Shown here piece by piece: positions 8,285 to 17,434 of a stretch of 33,104 nucleotides of DNA. A model generated the notes under the pieces. The model did no database searches and was not told the origin of the DNA. It saw nothing but the letters and a program-made list of their open reading frames with translations. The stretch is from a virus. How positions within the stretch are numbered: position 1 is the first letter of the stretch; each line of letters begins with the position of its first letter. The DNA lies in the IMG/VR virus record IMGVR_UViG_3300008267_000190, positions 1-33,104 of that record; one strand, 5' to 3'. The translations under genes were made by a program, and so were the position numbers.

Positions 8285-11104
8285 ATGTCAATTGATAAAT
8301 TTCGTTTTGTAAGCCCAGGTGTATTCATCAGTGAAGTCGATGAATCTATTTTACCATCAGAGCGCGTAGAAATGGGTCCAGTTATTGTTGGAGCAGCCAG
8401 AAAAGGCCCAATGATGCGACCTGTTATGGTTCAAGATTATGAATCATTTGTCCAAATCTTTGGTGAACCAATTCCAGGTGGAATAGGTGGAGATATTTGG
8501 AGAGATGGAAATAAAACTTCTCCAACTTATGGAGCTTATGCAGCTCAAGCATATTTAAAAAACTCAGGACCAGTTACATTTTTAAGATTAGGTGGTTTTG
8601 AAAATCCTAATAAATCAGCAAGTACCACTCCTTCAGCCGCTGGTTGGTCGGCAAAAAAAGCTTATGGTGTTTTTGTTATGCCAACATCACAAAGTGCAAC
8701 AGATATCTACGTAACTAAAGCTAATACAACAGCTTCGTTATCTTTGGCTGCTATTATATATACAACCACTACTGATACCACCGTAAAGGCTTATGGCTTA
8801 GCTTTATCAGGCTCAAATGTTTATGTAGAAGGAACTGGTTCATTAGTAAGAGCTGGCACTGATATTGAAACTAATGTCTATATTACAAAAGGAAGTAATC
8901 CTACAGAAAAATTTGTTATTAATTTTAATCCAGATTCAAAGAAATATATTAGAAATGTCTTAAATACAAATCCTATTTTAACAAATACAGACTTAGTTGA
9001 AGATCCAAGTTCTTATTTCCTTGGAGAATCTTTTGCATCATTTGTAAAAACTATTAATAGCGGATCAATTTCAGGTGATTTTGGTGTTTGTGTACTAGAA
9101 CTAGGAAGCGCAAACGTTTCATATACTAATTTTAATTATAAAGCCAAAAAAGCAGAAACTGGCTGGATCTATTCTCAACATTTAGGAAAACCAGAAGATT
9201 TTATTAAGGATGCAAATGGAAACTATCCCGTTGAACCACTATTTAAATTTGAAAGTTTATCAGAAGGTTCATGGAATAATGAAAATATAAAAATTTCAAT
9301 TGAAGATATAAAAGCATCACCAAATGTTTTTGAACCATATGGCTCATTTACTGTTTCCGTAAGAAAAGTAGATGATAATGATTCAAATCCTATGTACCTT
9401 GAAAGATTCTCTAATGTTTCTTTAAATCCAGGATCTCCAGATTTTATTGCTAAAAAAATAGGCGATAAATATACAGAATGGGATTACATAGAGAAAAGAT
9501 ATAAAGAATTTGGAACTTATGATAATAAATCAAAATATATAAGAGTTGCTGTCCACGATAATGTTTTAAGTGCTCAAACAAATGCATCACTTTTACCTTA
9601 TGGTTTTTATTTAAATAAAAAATATGTTACCGACATTATGACTGCCGACAATAGCACCGCTGCTGTTACTGCTTCTGTTTCTAGTTTTAGCGTATTATCA
9701 TCTAGTGCAAAAATTACAGCATCAGTTGTATTACCAGAAATTCCAGTTTTAAAATCAACAGATGATTCAGGACTTGCTACTTTCTCTTCAGTTTATTGGG
9801 GCCTAAAAACAAATCTAAATAATACTAAAAGATATAATAAGGATGTCACTGATTTCTTAAGATCAAATCCAGTTTCTGCTTTAGAAGCTAGCTCTGTAAA
9901 AGAATTTTTCTCATTAGACGAAGTTAGCGCCAGCGCAGTAGTTGTTGCTGACGACACCTATAGAATTAATAACTCTGTTGCTGCTTCTTGGGTGTCTGGT
10001 AGTAGAAAAGATAAAAAATCTTTGACATCATTAGACTATAAAGCAACTGACGGTTCTCCATTGATTCTTTCACAATTTAATAAATTTACTGTTCCTTTAG
10101 TTGGAGGATTCGATGGTGTCAATATCTTTGAAAAAGATCCTTTCAATAAGAGAGCATTAGAAGGAAAAGATGAAACTACATCTTATGCGTATAATAGCGT
10201 AAAAGTTGCAGTAGAAGCTGTAACAAATCCAGATTTTATTGAAGGAAATCTTGCTGTTATGCCTGGCGTTGAAAATAAAAATCTTACTTCACTATTAATT
10301 GAAAAATGTGAACAAAGAGGAGATATGTTAGCAATAGTTGATCTAGAAGGAGATTACACTCCAGAAGAAGGTAAATCTTCTGCATCACAAACTGCTGACT
10401 CTAGAAGACCTAACGTTTCTGACGTAATTAGAAAATTAAATGAGCGTGCCTTGAATTCAAGCTACGGATGTGCATTCTTCCCTTGGGTTCTAATCCGTGA
10501 CTCAGCAACTAGTAATTTAGTGTGGGTTCCACCTTCTATTGCCGCTCTAGGAACTTTCTCTAGTTCTCAAAAGCAAACTGCTGTTTGGTTTGCACCAGCA
10601 GGGTTTAATAGAGGAGGATTATCTAACGGCTCAGCAGGATTACCAGTTGTTCAAGCTTCATTAAAATTAACTTCTAAAGAAAGAGATCGTTTATACGAAG
10701 CAAACATCAATCCTATTGCTACTTTCCCAAGTGAAGGAATCGTTGTATTCGGACAAAAAACTCTACAAGTAACAAGAAGCGCATTAGATCGTATTAATGT
10801 TCGTCGCCTAATGATTTATATCAAGAAAGAAATTAGTCGTATGGCAACTACTGTTCTATTTGATCCAAATGTTGAAGTAACTTGGAAAAGATTCTTACAA
10901 CAAGCAGATCCTTTCTTGAAAGGCGTGCAAACAAGATTTGGTATTACAGAGTATAAATTAGTTCTTGATAATACTACTACAACGCCTGATTTAGTTGATA
11001 GAAATATTGTATATGCTAAAGTATTAATTAAACCAACTAGAGCAATTGAATTCTTTGCTATTGATTTCGTAATAGCTAGTTCCGGTGCTTCTTTCTCGGA
11101 TTAA
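8285..11104 (+). CDS. Contractile tail sheath protein (T4 gp18 family)
   Basis: This sheath subunit polymerises around the tail tube and contracts during injection. The N-terminus (residues 8-24) contains VSPGVFISEVDES, the classic sheath opening. The C-terminal third has the conserved core, including a Walker-unrelated Gly-rich segment, FNRGGL, NINPIATFPSEGIVVFGQKTL and, near the end, VLFDPNVEVTWKRF and KPTRAIEFFAIDF. At 939 residues it is much longer than T4 gp18 (about 659). The extra length lies in the variable middle (roughly 120-560), probably surface-exposed inserted domains. The 3' part is richer in G+C than neighbouring genes, consistent with selection for high expression. Start ATG 8285 has AAGGAG upstream. 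Tube genes follow. Confidence 0.95.
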   Translation: MSIDKFRFVSPGVFISEVDESILPSERVEMGPVIVGAARKGPMMRPVMVQDYESFVQIFGEPIPGGIGGDIWRDGNKTSPTYGAYAAQAYLKNSGPVTFLRLGGFENPNKSASTTPSAAGWSAKKAYGVFVMPTSQSATDIYVTKANTTASLSLAAIIYTTTTDTTVKAYGLALSGSNVYVEGTGSLVRAGTDIETNVYITKGSNPTEKFVINFNPDSKKYIRNVLNTNPILTNTDLVEDPSSYFLGESFASFVKTINSGSISGDFGVCVLELGSANVSYTNFNYKAKKAETGWIYSQHLGKPEDFIKDANGNYPVEPLFKFESLSEGSWNNENIKISIEDIKASPNVFEPYGSFTVSVRKVDDNDSNPMYLERFSNVSLNPGSPDFIAKKIGDKYTEWDYIEKRYKEFGTYDNKSKYIRVAVHDNVLSAQTNASLLPYGFYLNKKYVTDIMTADNSTAAVTASVSSFSVLSSSAKITASVVLPEIPVLKSTDDSGLATFSSVYWGLKTNLNNTKRYNKDVTDFLRSNPVSALEASSVKEFFSLDEVSASAVVVADDTYRINNSVAASWVSGSRKDKKSLTSLDYKATDGSPLILSQFNKFTVPLVGGFDGVNIFEKDPFNKRALEGKDETTSYAYNSVKVAVEAVTNPDFIEGNLAVMPGVENKNLTSLLIEKCEQRGDMLAIVDLEGDYTPEEGKSSASQTADSRRPNVSDVIRKLNERALNSSYGCAFFPWVLIRDSATSNLVWVPPSIAALGTFSSSQKQTAVWFAPAGFNRGGLSNGSAGLPVVQASLKLTSKERDRLYEANINPIATFPSEGIVVFGQKTLQVTRSALDRINVRRLMIYIKKEISRMATTVLFDPNVEVTWKRFLQQADPFLKGVQTRFGITEYKLVLDNTTTTPDLVDRNIVYAKVLIKPTRAIEFFAIDFVIASSGASFSD

Positions 11105-11151
11105 TTTTAAAATAAAAACTATTTATTTATATAAATAAGGAGAAAAAAAAT

Positions 11152-11739
11152 ATGTCATTTTGGACTTCAAATGTCGAACCACTAAGACAACATAGATGGT
11201 TTATTTCATTCGGACCACCGGGAATGGAAACAACTAAATTTGCTGTAAAAAAGATGGATAAACCCAAATTAAAAATTGGAGAAATAACTCATAAATATTT
11301 AAATCATTTCTTTTATTATCCAGGAAGAGTTGAATGGGAAGCTATTAATATAAGTTTTGCAGCTGCAAGAATTATTGGCGGAACAAGTGTATCAGATCAA
11401 ATTTGGAATACTATAGTAAAAGCTGGATACGGTATACCTTCACGAGGACCTGAAATTGGTAAACAAGTTTCTACAATAGGAAAAGAAAAATTTAAAACTG
11501 CTCTAGGAACTAGTCTAACTTTAACCCAAGTAGATCCAGGTGGAAATCCAATTGAAAAATGGGATATTTATAATCCATTTTTTACTTCTGTTCAATTTGG
11601 CGCATTAGATTATTCTAATGAAGACATCGTAGAAGTAACAACTACTGTAAGATATGATTATGCAATAATGAATGCAACATCGCCTCTTGGACCAGAAGGA
11701 GACCCAGCTATACCTCCAGAAGGAGGCCCTCAGTGGTAA
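11152..11739 (+). CDS. Tail tube protein, paralogue 1 (T4 gp19-like)
   Basis: The 195-residue protein matches tail-tube proteins. It has EPLRQHRW near residue 9, KPKLKIGE and THKYLNHFFYYPGRVEW, which form the beta-barrel strands of gp19-type subunits, and a C-terminal strand region containing EVTTTVRYDYAIM. These subunits stack as hexameric rings inside the sheath. It follows the sheath gene directly, as in T4 (18-19), and is followed by a second related protein sharing EPLRQxRW, a KP..KI/TIK segment, LN..F.YPG and the final strand with YDYA/YDHA. The start has AAGGAG ten bases upstream. The acidic and Pro-rich tail (PLGPEGDPAIPPEGGP) is specific to this copy. Confidence 0.88.
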   Translation: MSFWTSNVEPLRQHRWFISFGPPGMETTKFAVKKMDKPKLKIGEITHKYLNHFFYYPGRVEWEAINISFAAARIIGGTSVSDQIWNTIVKAGYGIPSRGPEIGKQVSTIGKEKFKTALGTSLTLTQVDPGGNPIEKWDIYNPFFTSVQFGALDYSNEDIVEVTTTVRYDYAIMNATSPLGPEGDPAIPPEGGPQW

Positions 11740-11755
11740 TTAAAGGGTAAAAAAA

Positions 11756-12418
11756 ATGGCTTTTTGGGATCATGATAGAAGAATAAATAGAGCTGATGCT
11801 ACAGAGCCACTAAGACAAAATAGATGGTATTTAAGTATTTTCAATCTTGAAGGTTGCACTTATGCGCTTAAAGAATGTCAAAAGCCATCTTATACTATAA
11901 AAGTAACGGAACACACATTATTAAATAAAGTGTTCCGTTACCCTGGTATTATGTCTTGGAAGCCAATACAGGCAAAAATAGTTTCAACGGCTGCGGAGAC
12001 ACCTGATTTATTTTCATCTTATCAGATGTATCGAGATATTTTATTTAATAATAAAAGTTTTGCTTTTTCTAAAAAAGATCTAGTACCGTCAGTACCGATT
12101 GAAATAACACAGGTTGATGAATTAGGTGTTGCGATAGAAAGATGGATACTAACAAATGGTTTTATCAGTGATGTAAACTTTGGTAATTTAACATATGACA
12201 ATGAATCTTTTGTAGAGATATCTTTTACTATCCAATATGACCATGCAAAATTAGAAGTTTTAGACCTTGGAATGGATGGTTATAAAACAGACGGTCAAAA
12301 ATTAATTGCTGGTAAAGACGGCACTTGGGGCGTAAGACCAGGCTATCCGAAAGCAAAATATTTAGGAAGAGACACAGAAAAAGTATCATATGAAAATGAT
12401 TTATCAGTAAAAAGATAG
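11756..12418 (+). CDS. Tail tube protein, paralogue 2
   Basis: The 220-residue product is a diverged copy of the preceding tube protein. Shared elements are EPLRQNRWYLSI, ALKECQKPSYTIKVTEH, LLNKVFRYPG, ITQVDELGVAIERW and FTIQYDHAKLEV. It has an N-terminal extension (MAFWDHDRRINRADA) and a longer polar C-terminus. One copy may form the main tube and the other the ends, a baseplate-proximal ring or a minor tube component. Which is which cannot be read from sequence. The gene starts 16 bases after its paralogue. A 12-bp perfect inverted repeat lies inside it at 11903-11941. Confidence 0.82.
   Translation: MAFWDHDRRINRADATEPLRQNRWYLSIFNLEGCTYALKECQKPSYTIKVTEHTLLNKVFRYPGIMSWKPIQAKIVSTAAETPDLFSSYQMYRDILFNNKSFAFSKKDLVPSVPIEITQVDELGVAIERWILTNGFISDVNFGNLTYDNESFVEISFTIQYDHAKLEVLDLGMDGYKTDGQKLIAGKDGTWGVRPGYPKAKYLGRDTEKVSYENDLSVKR
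11903..11941 (+). repeat. 12-bp perfect inverted repeat inside tube gene 2
   Basis: GTAACGGAACAC (11903-11914) is the exact reverse complement of GTGTTCCGTTAC (11930-11941), with a 15-base AT-rich loop. It is coding (region around TEHTLLNKVFRYPG) and would make a stable mRNA hairpin. No U run follows, so it does not look like a terminator. Confidence 0.85.
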
Positions 12419-12430
12419 AAAGGTTAAAAA

Positions 12431-13309
12431 ATGAGAAATAAAGAAGAAAGATTAGGAATAAACCCAGCACTACAAGATGCAACGCCTCCAGAAAGTTTTT
12501 TTGATAAAATGCAAGAGTATAAAAATACTAATGAGCAATCACAACAATTAAATTTTATACTACCTACAGAAGTTATTGATCTTCCATCAAAAGGAATATT
12601 TTATCCAGAAGATCATCCTCTTCATCTCCAAGATACTTTAGAGATTAAGCAAATGACAGCTAAAGAAGAAGATATTTTAACTTCTAAAAGTTTATTAAAA
12701 AAAGGAATAGCATTAGATAGATTAATACAATCTGTATTAGTTAATAAAAATATCAATCCTGATAGTTTAACTTTATCTGATAGAAATGCAATAGTTATTT
12801 CTTCTAGAATTTCTGGATATGGTCCTGATTATTTGACACAAATTACATGTCCAGCTTGTTCGGAAAGAGTTAAGTATAAATTTAATTTATTAGAAAAAAT
12901 TGAAAATGAAAAAGATAAATCATTAAAAGTAGATGTAGACGAAAATGGTTTTTTTCATTTTGAATTACCTGTAACCAAATGGAAAGTTGTTTGTAAGGCT
13001 CTTACTGGCGTCGATGAAAAAACAATATCTAGATCATCAGAAATGAAAAAGAAAAATAATAATCAAAATGATTCATTATTATTTGATCAATTAAAATGTA
13101 TGACTGTTTCTATTCAAGGAGTATATGATAAGGTTTTAATTGAAAAAGCTTTACAAACTATGCCTGCAAGAGATTCTAAATATATTAGAACTGTTTATCA
13201 ACATACTGTGGATGATGTTAATTTGACAAAATCATTTGTATGTCCTAAGTGTGATTATGAAGTGGACTTGGAGGTTCCACTATCTGCAGACTTCTTTTGG
13301 TTTGAGTGA
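12431..13309 (+). CDS. T4 gp26-like baseplate / tail-assembly protein with zinc ribbon
   Basis: The 292-residue protein resembles the T4 baseplate protein family typified by gp26 (known to me as Pfam T4_baseplate). Signature segments are VIDLPSKGIFYPEDHPL (residues 48-64), IKQMTAKEEDILTSKSLL (72-89), DRNAIVISSRISGYG (118-131), and two cysteine pairs, CPAC (140-143) and CPKC (271-274), likely one zinc site. It ends in ADFFWFE, typical of the family. In T4, genes 26, 51 and 28 lie close to the tape measure gene 29. Here the tape measure follows too, separated only by a small overlapping ORF. That position also corresponds to the tail-assembly chaperones of other phages. Start ATG 12431 has AAAGG upstream. 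Confidence 0.75.
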   Translation: MRNKEERLGINPALQDATPPESFFDKMQEYKNTNEQSQQLNFILPTEVIDLPSKGIFYPEDHPLHLQDTLEIKQMTAKEEDILTSKSLLKKGIALDRLIQSVLVNKNINPDSLTLSDRNAIVISSRISGYGPDYLTQITCPACSERVKYKFNLLEKIENEKDKSLKVDVDENGFFHFELPVTKWKVVCKALTGVDEKTISRSSEMKKKNNNQNDSLLFDQLKCMTVSIQGVYDKVLIEKALQTMPARDSKYIRTVYQHTVDDVNLTKSFVCPKCDYEVDLEVPLSADFFWFE

Positions 13310-13481
13310 TGAATATCAACAAAATATTTATGAACAATTTTTTTATTTAAAATATTATGGAGGATTTAGTTTATTTGAAAGTTATAATCTTCCAGTGGCA
13401 TTAAGAAAATGGTTTGTAGAAAAATTAATTGATCAGCTTAAAAAAGAATCTGATGAAATAAAAAAAGCTTCAAATAAATAA
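13302..13481 (+). CDS. Small protein overlapping the gp26-like gene, possible tail-assembly chaperone partner
   Basis: The open frame encodes SDEYQQNIYEQFFYLKYY and then GGFSLFESYNLPVALRKWF, an aromatic-rich helical protein whose style matches small proteins found before tape measure genes in T4-like phages. No ATG with a ribosome site fits. The nearest in-frame start is TTG at 13302 (59 residues), inside the end of the upstream gene and without a Shine-Dalgarno. Upstream ATGs at 13236 and 13257 would add a segment with no family character. The frame is +1 relative to the gp26-like gene, which stops at TGA 13307-13309. Expression by translational coupling or by +1 (or -2) frameshifting is therefore likely. 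A terminator follows immediately. Confidence 0.55.
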   Translation: MSDEYQQNIYEQFFYLKYYGGFSLFESYNLPVALRKWFVEKLIDQLKKESDEIKKASNK

Positions 13482-13509
13482 AAAGCGGACCTTTTGGTCC
13501 GCTTTTTTT
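13481..13509 (+). terminator. Intrinsic terminator before the tape measure gene
   Basis: AAAAGCGGACC (13481-13491), loop TTTT, and GGTCCGCTTTT (13496-13506) form a perfect 11-bp stem, and T's continue to 13509. It begins on the last base of the upstream stop codon. It should at least attenuate transcription into the tape measure gene. Confidence 0.9.
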
Positions 13510-13553
13510 ATTAATACTAATTATTTAAGAAACTTTTTTTAGGAAAAAAATAA

Positions 13554-16500
13554 ATGGCTAACGGCTCTAGTCGAAATATAGAAAACGATACTGCTGCTCT
13601 TAATGAGTTTAACAGACTTTTAAAAGAAAGTAATCTTACTGCTGCTCAAGGAGTATCTATTTTTAAAGAAATGTCAGAGGCTAGAAAGGTAGCTTTAGAC
13701 TTAGAAAAAGAAATTGAATCAGTTGTTTCTGGTCGATATGGTGATGAAATAGCCAAAGAAGAATTATTAAAAATTGCTAGAGAAGAAAGAAAAAAATCAC
13801 TAGAAACTTATAAAACAGCTTATGAAAAAATACAAGAAATAGAAGCTAAAAGAGAAGGAACAAATAAACAACTAACAAAAGAAGATGAAGAGCAGCTTCT
13901 AATATTAAAAAAAATATTAGAAGAAGAAAGAAATAATTTAAAAATAGTAGATGAGCAAGTAAAAGCAGCATATCGATTAAATTTGCAACTAGAAGTACAA
14001 AGAAACTTTTTTAAAGAAATATCAGGAATAATAAAAAGAGGCTTTGCTGATGCTCTGGGCTTGGGTGATGTTTATCAAAATATGAATAAAGGGTTTTTAG
14101 CATCGCAAGCATTTGCATTACAATATGCTAAAAGTACTATGGAGATGCTACAGACAGTAAATAAATCCAATGTAGAATTTACAAGAATGACTGGGCAAGA
14201 GATCGATAGGACTATGGGAACTTTTGGCATGGGAATGTCGAGATTTGGTCTCGGATATAAACAAATGTCAGAATCTATGGGCAAGTTATTTGTATCTATG
14301 TCTGGGTTTTCTAAACTTTCTAAAGAACAACAAGATCAATTAACTGCTTCTGCTGCTAAGCTATCTCTTTTAGGTATATCTGCCGAAACAACAGGTAAAA
14401 ATATTAATACACTAACTAAAACATTTGGTTATTCTATTAAACAGGCAGAAAAATTAAATGAAGATTTAGCTAGAGCAGCCATAGGAGCAGGAATTCCTCC
14501 AAAAAAAATGGCAGATGAATTTGAAGCAAATATGCCTCGCTTAGCTGCTTATGGTAAACAGGCATATGATGTTTATGTAGAATTACAAAAACAGGCTAAA
14601 TCTTTAGGAATGGAAGTTTCAGCGTTATCTGGAATAATTGGCGAACAATGGGATACATTTGAAGGATCTGCAAGAGCAGCAGGAAGATTAAATGCTCTTT
14701 TAGGTGGTCCATTTTTAAATTCCGTTGAAATGTTAAACGCTAAAGATAATGAAAGATTATTAATTTTAAAAAGATCTCTTGATGCTTCCGGTAAAAATTT
14801 TGAAAATCTAACACAGCACGAACAAAGAGCTTATGCTGCTGCTTTAGGAATAAAAGATATAAATGAAGCTACAAAGTTATTTACAAAATCTACTTATGAA
14901 TTAACTATGGATATGCAAGCTCAACAAGCTTCACAAGAAAAACTAGAAAAAGCACAAAAATCAGCAGCAGAAACCACAGATAAAATGAAAGAATTATTTA
15001 ATTCTTTTCTTATTATAATTAAACCAATAGCTAAAGTAATAAGTGCTATAGTAGAAGTATTAGCTGAATTTGCAGATGCAGGAAATGGCGCCGGCGGTGT
15101 GCTCTTAGGTCTTTTTACTATTATTATGGCTTGGCAACAAACTAAGGCTGTATTTTTAATGGTTGGAGGTGGATTTAGACTAATATTAACAAATATATCT
15201 AGTATTGGTTCTACTCTGGCAACTGCTGGTAGATCATTTTTGAGTTTTTTTGGAATAATGTCTAGTGGTGCAAAAGCCGCTGCTGATGCTACATCTGCTG
15301 CCGCTAGTACTGCAAAAACAGTAGCAGATACCGGCTCTGCTGCACAAACAGCAGCCGCTGCTGGTAATACTGCTGGAAATCTATCGAACGCTCAGCAAAC
15401 TATGTCTAAGGCACCAAGTTCATCTGCTGGTCTTGGTTTTAGAATGTTTATGAGAAATTTAAGATTAGGAATACAAGAATTCGCAACAAATCCAGGCAAA
15501 ACTCTTACAGCAATAGTAGTTTTAGGACTATCAATAGTTGGTTTATCTTTTGCATTGAGTATAGCTATAGGATTTTTTGAAAAATTAAAATTAGGCGATG
15601 TATTAACTTTTGGATTAACATTATTTGCATTAGCATATGGAATAAAACGTATGTCAGAAGTTGATATAAAATTAAGTAGAGTAATGATGTTCACTGCGTC
15701 AGCATTAATGATGGGCTTGGGCTTACTAGCAATAAGTGCATCATTTTTATTATTTTCCCAAATGGATTGGAAGAAAGTATTAGCAGGCTTACTTTTGTTA
15801 GCTGTCGCTGTTGCTTTGGTGATAGGAATAGGTGCCGTTTTAACAAACCCAGCTGCTTTAGTATTTTTTGAATTAGGCATTTTATATATAGGTGAATTAG
15901 CAGTTGTATTAGGGATATTCGGTTTAGCTCTTTTGGCTATCGGTGGTGGTTTAAAACTTTCTGCTTCTGCTTTTAAAGATTTTGATACTGTTGTTTCTAC
16001 TTTACCTGATAATTTATCAAAATTAAATTTATCTTTTGATGCAATTACTGTTGCAATGATGAATTTTAGTGGATTAGAAACAGATTTTTCAAAACCAATT
16101 AATTCAATAAAAACAATTAATTCAGCAATAAATGAAATAAATGATGCAAAAATACAAGCATTAAATACTTTAGCTACAACCCTACAAACTTTTTCTAGTT
16201 TTTCCGACATGACTGTTTTTGATGGCATTGCGAATGGAATAAAATTAATTGGAGAAGCTATAAATACTTTACCAAATGACAAAACTGTTACATTGAGCAC
16301 TATAAACGAAACACTAAATACTGTTAAATCTCTTAAAAAAGAAGATTTAGAACCAGCAAAACAATTTGTAGATATAGCGTCAGCATATTTTGAAGCACAA
16401 AAACAATCAAAAGATAGCGAAAAAGACGCTTTAGTACAAGCTTTAAAAGAAGTTTTAGGAACAAAAGAAAATAAATCTGGCGGGGATTCTGGTCAAGAAG

Positions 16501-16601
16501 GAAAGCCGATGAGAATAGTACTAGAATCTGGTGGTAGAGATTTTGCCGCTCATTTAATAAGCTCAGTAAAACAAAAAGAAATATTAAAAAATAGGACATA
16601 A
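13554..16601 (+). CDS. Tail tape measure protein
   Basis: The 1015-residue protein is identified by length, composition and place. The first 160 residues are charged coiled coil (Glu/Lys-rich). A helical Ala/Gly/Met-rich middle follows, including QEKLEKAQKSAAETTDKM. Hydrophobic helices lie at roughly 514-550 and in a cluster at about 652-801 (VVLGLSIVGLSFALSIAIGF, LLLLAVAVALVIGIGAVL and others). The C-terminus is soluble. Tape measure proteins set tail length and enter the host envelope during injection. The gene sits between the gp26-like/small ORF pair and the tube-end, LysM and hub genes, exactly where P2 gpT or T4 gp29 would be. ATG 13554 has TTTAGGAAAAAAATAA upstream. A long antisense frame inside it is a shadow. 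Confidence 0.88.
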   Translation: MANGSSRNIENDTAALNEFNRLLKESNLTAAQGVSIFKEMSEARKVALDLEKEIESVVSGRYGDEIAKEELLKIAREERKKSLETYKTAYEKIQEIEAKREGTNKQLTKEDEEQLLILKKILEEERNNLKIVDEQVKAAYRLNLQLEVQRNFFKEISGIIKRGFADALGLGDVYQNMNKGFLASQAFALQYAKSTMEMLQTVNKSNVEFTRMTGQEIDRTMGTFGMGMSRFGLGYKQMSESMGKLFVSMSGFSKLSKEQQDQLTASAAKLSLLGISAETTGKNINTLTKTFGYSIKQAEKLNEDLARAAIGAGIPPKKMADEFEANMPRLAAYGKQAYDVYVELQKQAKSLGMEVSALSGIIGEQWDTFEGSARAAGRLNALLGGPFLNSVEMLNAKDNERLLILKRSLDASGKNFENLTQHEQRAYAAALGIKDINEATKLFTKSTYELTMDMQAQQASQEKLEKAQKSAAETTDKMKELFNSFLIIIKPIAKVISAIVEVLAEFADAGNGAGGVLLGLFTIIMAWQQTKAVFLMVGGGFRLILTNISSIGSTLATAGRSFLSFFGIMSSGAKAAADATSAAASTAKTVADTGSAAQTAAAAGNTAGNLSNAQQTMSKAPSSSAGLGFRMFMRNLRLGIQEFATNPGKTLTAIVVLGLSIVGLSFALSIAIGFFEKLKLGDVLTFGLTLFALAYGIKRMSEVDIKLSRVMMFTASALMMGLGLLAISASFLLFSQMDWKKVLAGLLLLAVAVALVIGIGAVLTNPAALVFFELGILYIGELAVVLGIFGLALLAIGGGLKLSASAFKDFDTVVSTLPDNLSKLNLSFDAITVAMMNFSGLETDFSKPINSIKTINSAINEINDAKIQALNTLATTLQTFSSFSDMTVFDGIANGIKLIGEAINTLPNDKTVTLSTINETLNTVKSLKKEDLEPAKQFVDIASAYFEAQKQSKDSEKDALVQALKEVLGTKENKSGGDSGQEGKPMRIVLESGGRDFAAHLISSVKQKEILKNRT

Positions 16602-16604
16602 ATA

Positions 16605-17420
16605 ATGGCAGCTACAAATTTTTACAATGGAGATGAATGGCTAGTAACTAATGATATTCTTTATATTGATATAACTCCTTTAAATGTTAAAAACACAGTA
16701 AGATTTGCAGCTTTTTTAACTGCTTTCCAAGATAATTTTAAAAGTAACTGGCAAAGTCAAGAAGTTTATGGTAGAATGGATCCAATTTCTACATTTAAAA
16801 ATACTGTAAGATCTATTTCTTTTTCTTTTGATGTACCAAGCTATGAGCCACTTGAAGCGGCTATGAACGGAGCTAAGATGGATGCAATTATTCAAGGCAT
16901 GTATCCAACATATAAAGAAGGTGAATTAGATACAAGCATAATACAAACTCCGCCATTGTTTAAGGTTTTTCTACCTAATTTAATAGAAGATGGCGTTAGT
17001 AAACCTTTGATAGGTTTTTTTGATAGTTTTGCTTTTAAACCAAAAGTTGATTCTGGTTTTTTTACTGAAACTTATAAAAGTTTATTAGAAGCTTCTAAAT
17101 TACAGCCTGATGGTTCTCAATTTTTAAAAGAAAAAAGCGATACAGGTGTTACATCTCCTGGCGCTAGATATAAATCAGAAAGAATTTTTATTCTTCCTAA
17201 ACTATTACAAGTAGATATAGTTTTTAATATTTTACATGATTCTCCATTAGGAAGAAATAGTAATAATTTACAGCCAAGAGAAAAATATCTTTTTAATTAT
17301 ACAAGAACAGGTGGTGAAAGTACTCGACCAATGTATGTATTTCCTCATGCATATTATGATATGTTCATAGATCAACCAAATGATATAGGAAACAACCAAC
17401 CTATATTTAAGAAAAAATAA
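16605..17420 (+). CDS. Baseplate / tube-end protein (P2 gpU or T4 gp48-gp54-like position)
   Basis: The 271-residue protein starts 3 bases after the tape measure stop, with AGGACATAAATA upstream. It contains VYGRMDPISTFKNTVRSISF and SFDVPSYEPLEAAMNG near residues 52-90, followed by beta-rich segments (PPLFKVFLPNLI, DIVFNILHDSPLG). I associate the GRMDP-IxxFxNTxRxIxFxFDVPS pattern with tail-tube-initiator or baseplate proteins of contractile-tailed phages. The order tape measure, this gene, LysM protein and hub matches P2 genes T-U-X-D. It probably caps or nucleates the tube at the baseplate. The exact homologue is inferred from synteny. Confidence 0.68.
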   Translation: MAATNFYNGDEWLVTNDILYIDITPLNVKNTVRFAAFLTAFQDNFKSNWQSQEVYGRMDPISTFKNTVRSISFSFDVPSYEPLEAAMNGAKMDAIIQGMYPTYKEGELDTSIIQTPPLFKVFLPNLIEDGVSKPLIGFFDSFAFKPKVDSGFFTETYKSLLEASKLQPDGSQFLKEKSDTGVTSPGARYKSERIFILPKLLQVDIVFNILHDSPLGRNSNNLQPREKYLFNYTRTGGESTRPMYVFPHAYYDMFIDQPNDIGNNQPIFKKK

Positions 17421-17434
17421 ACTTGGAGAAAGAT

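Noticed and set aside
11130-11137. TATAAATA, the T4 late promoter word, before tube gene 1
   Set aside because: It abuts the Shine-Dalgarno, so a transcript starting downstream would lack the ribosome site. In this AT-rich gap it is likely chance.
15392-16300. 302-codon antisense open frame within the tape measure gene
   Set aside because: It is a shadow of a strongly biased coding sequence on the + strand. Its product has no recognisable motif and there is no promoter or neighbouring - strand gene.
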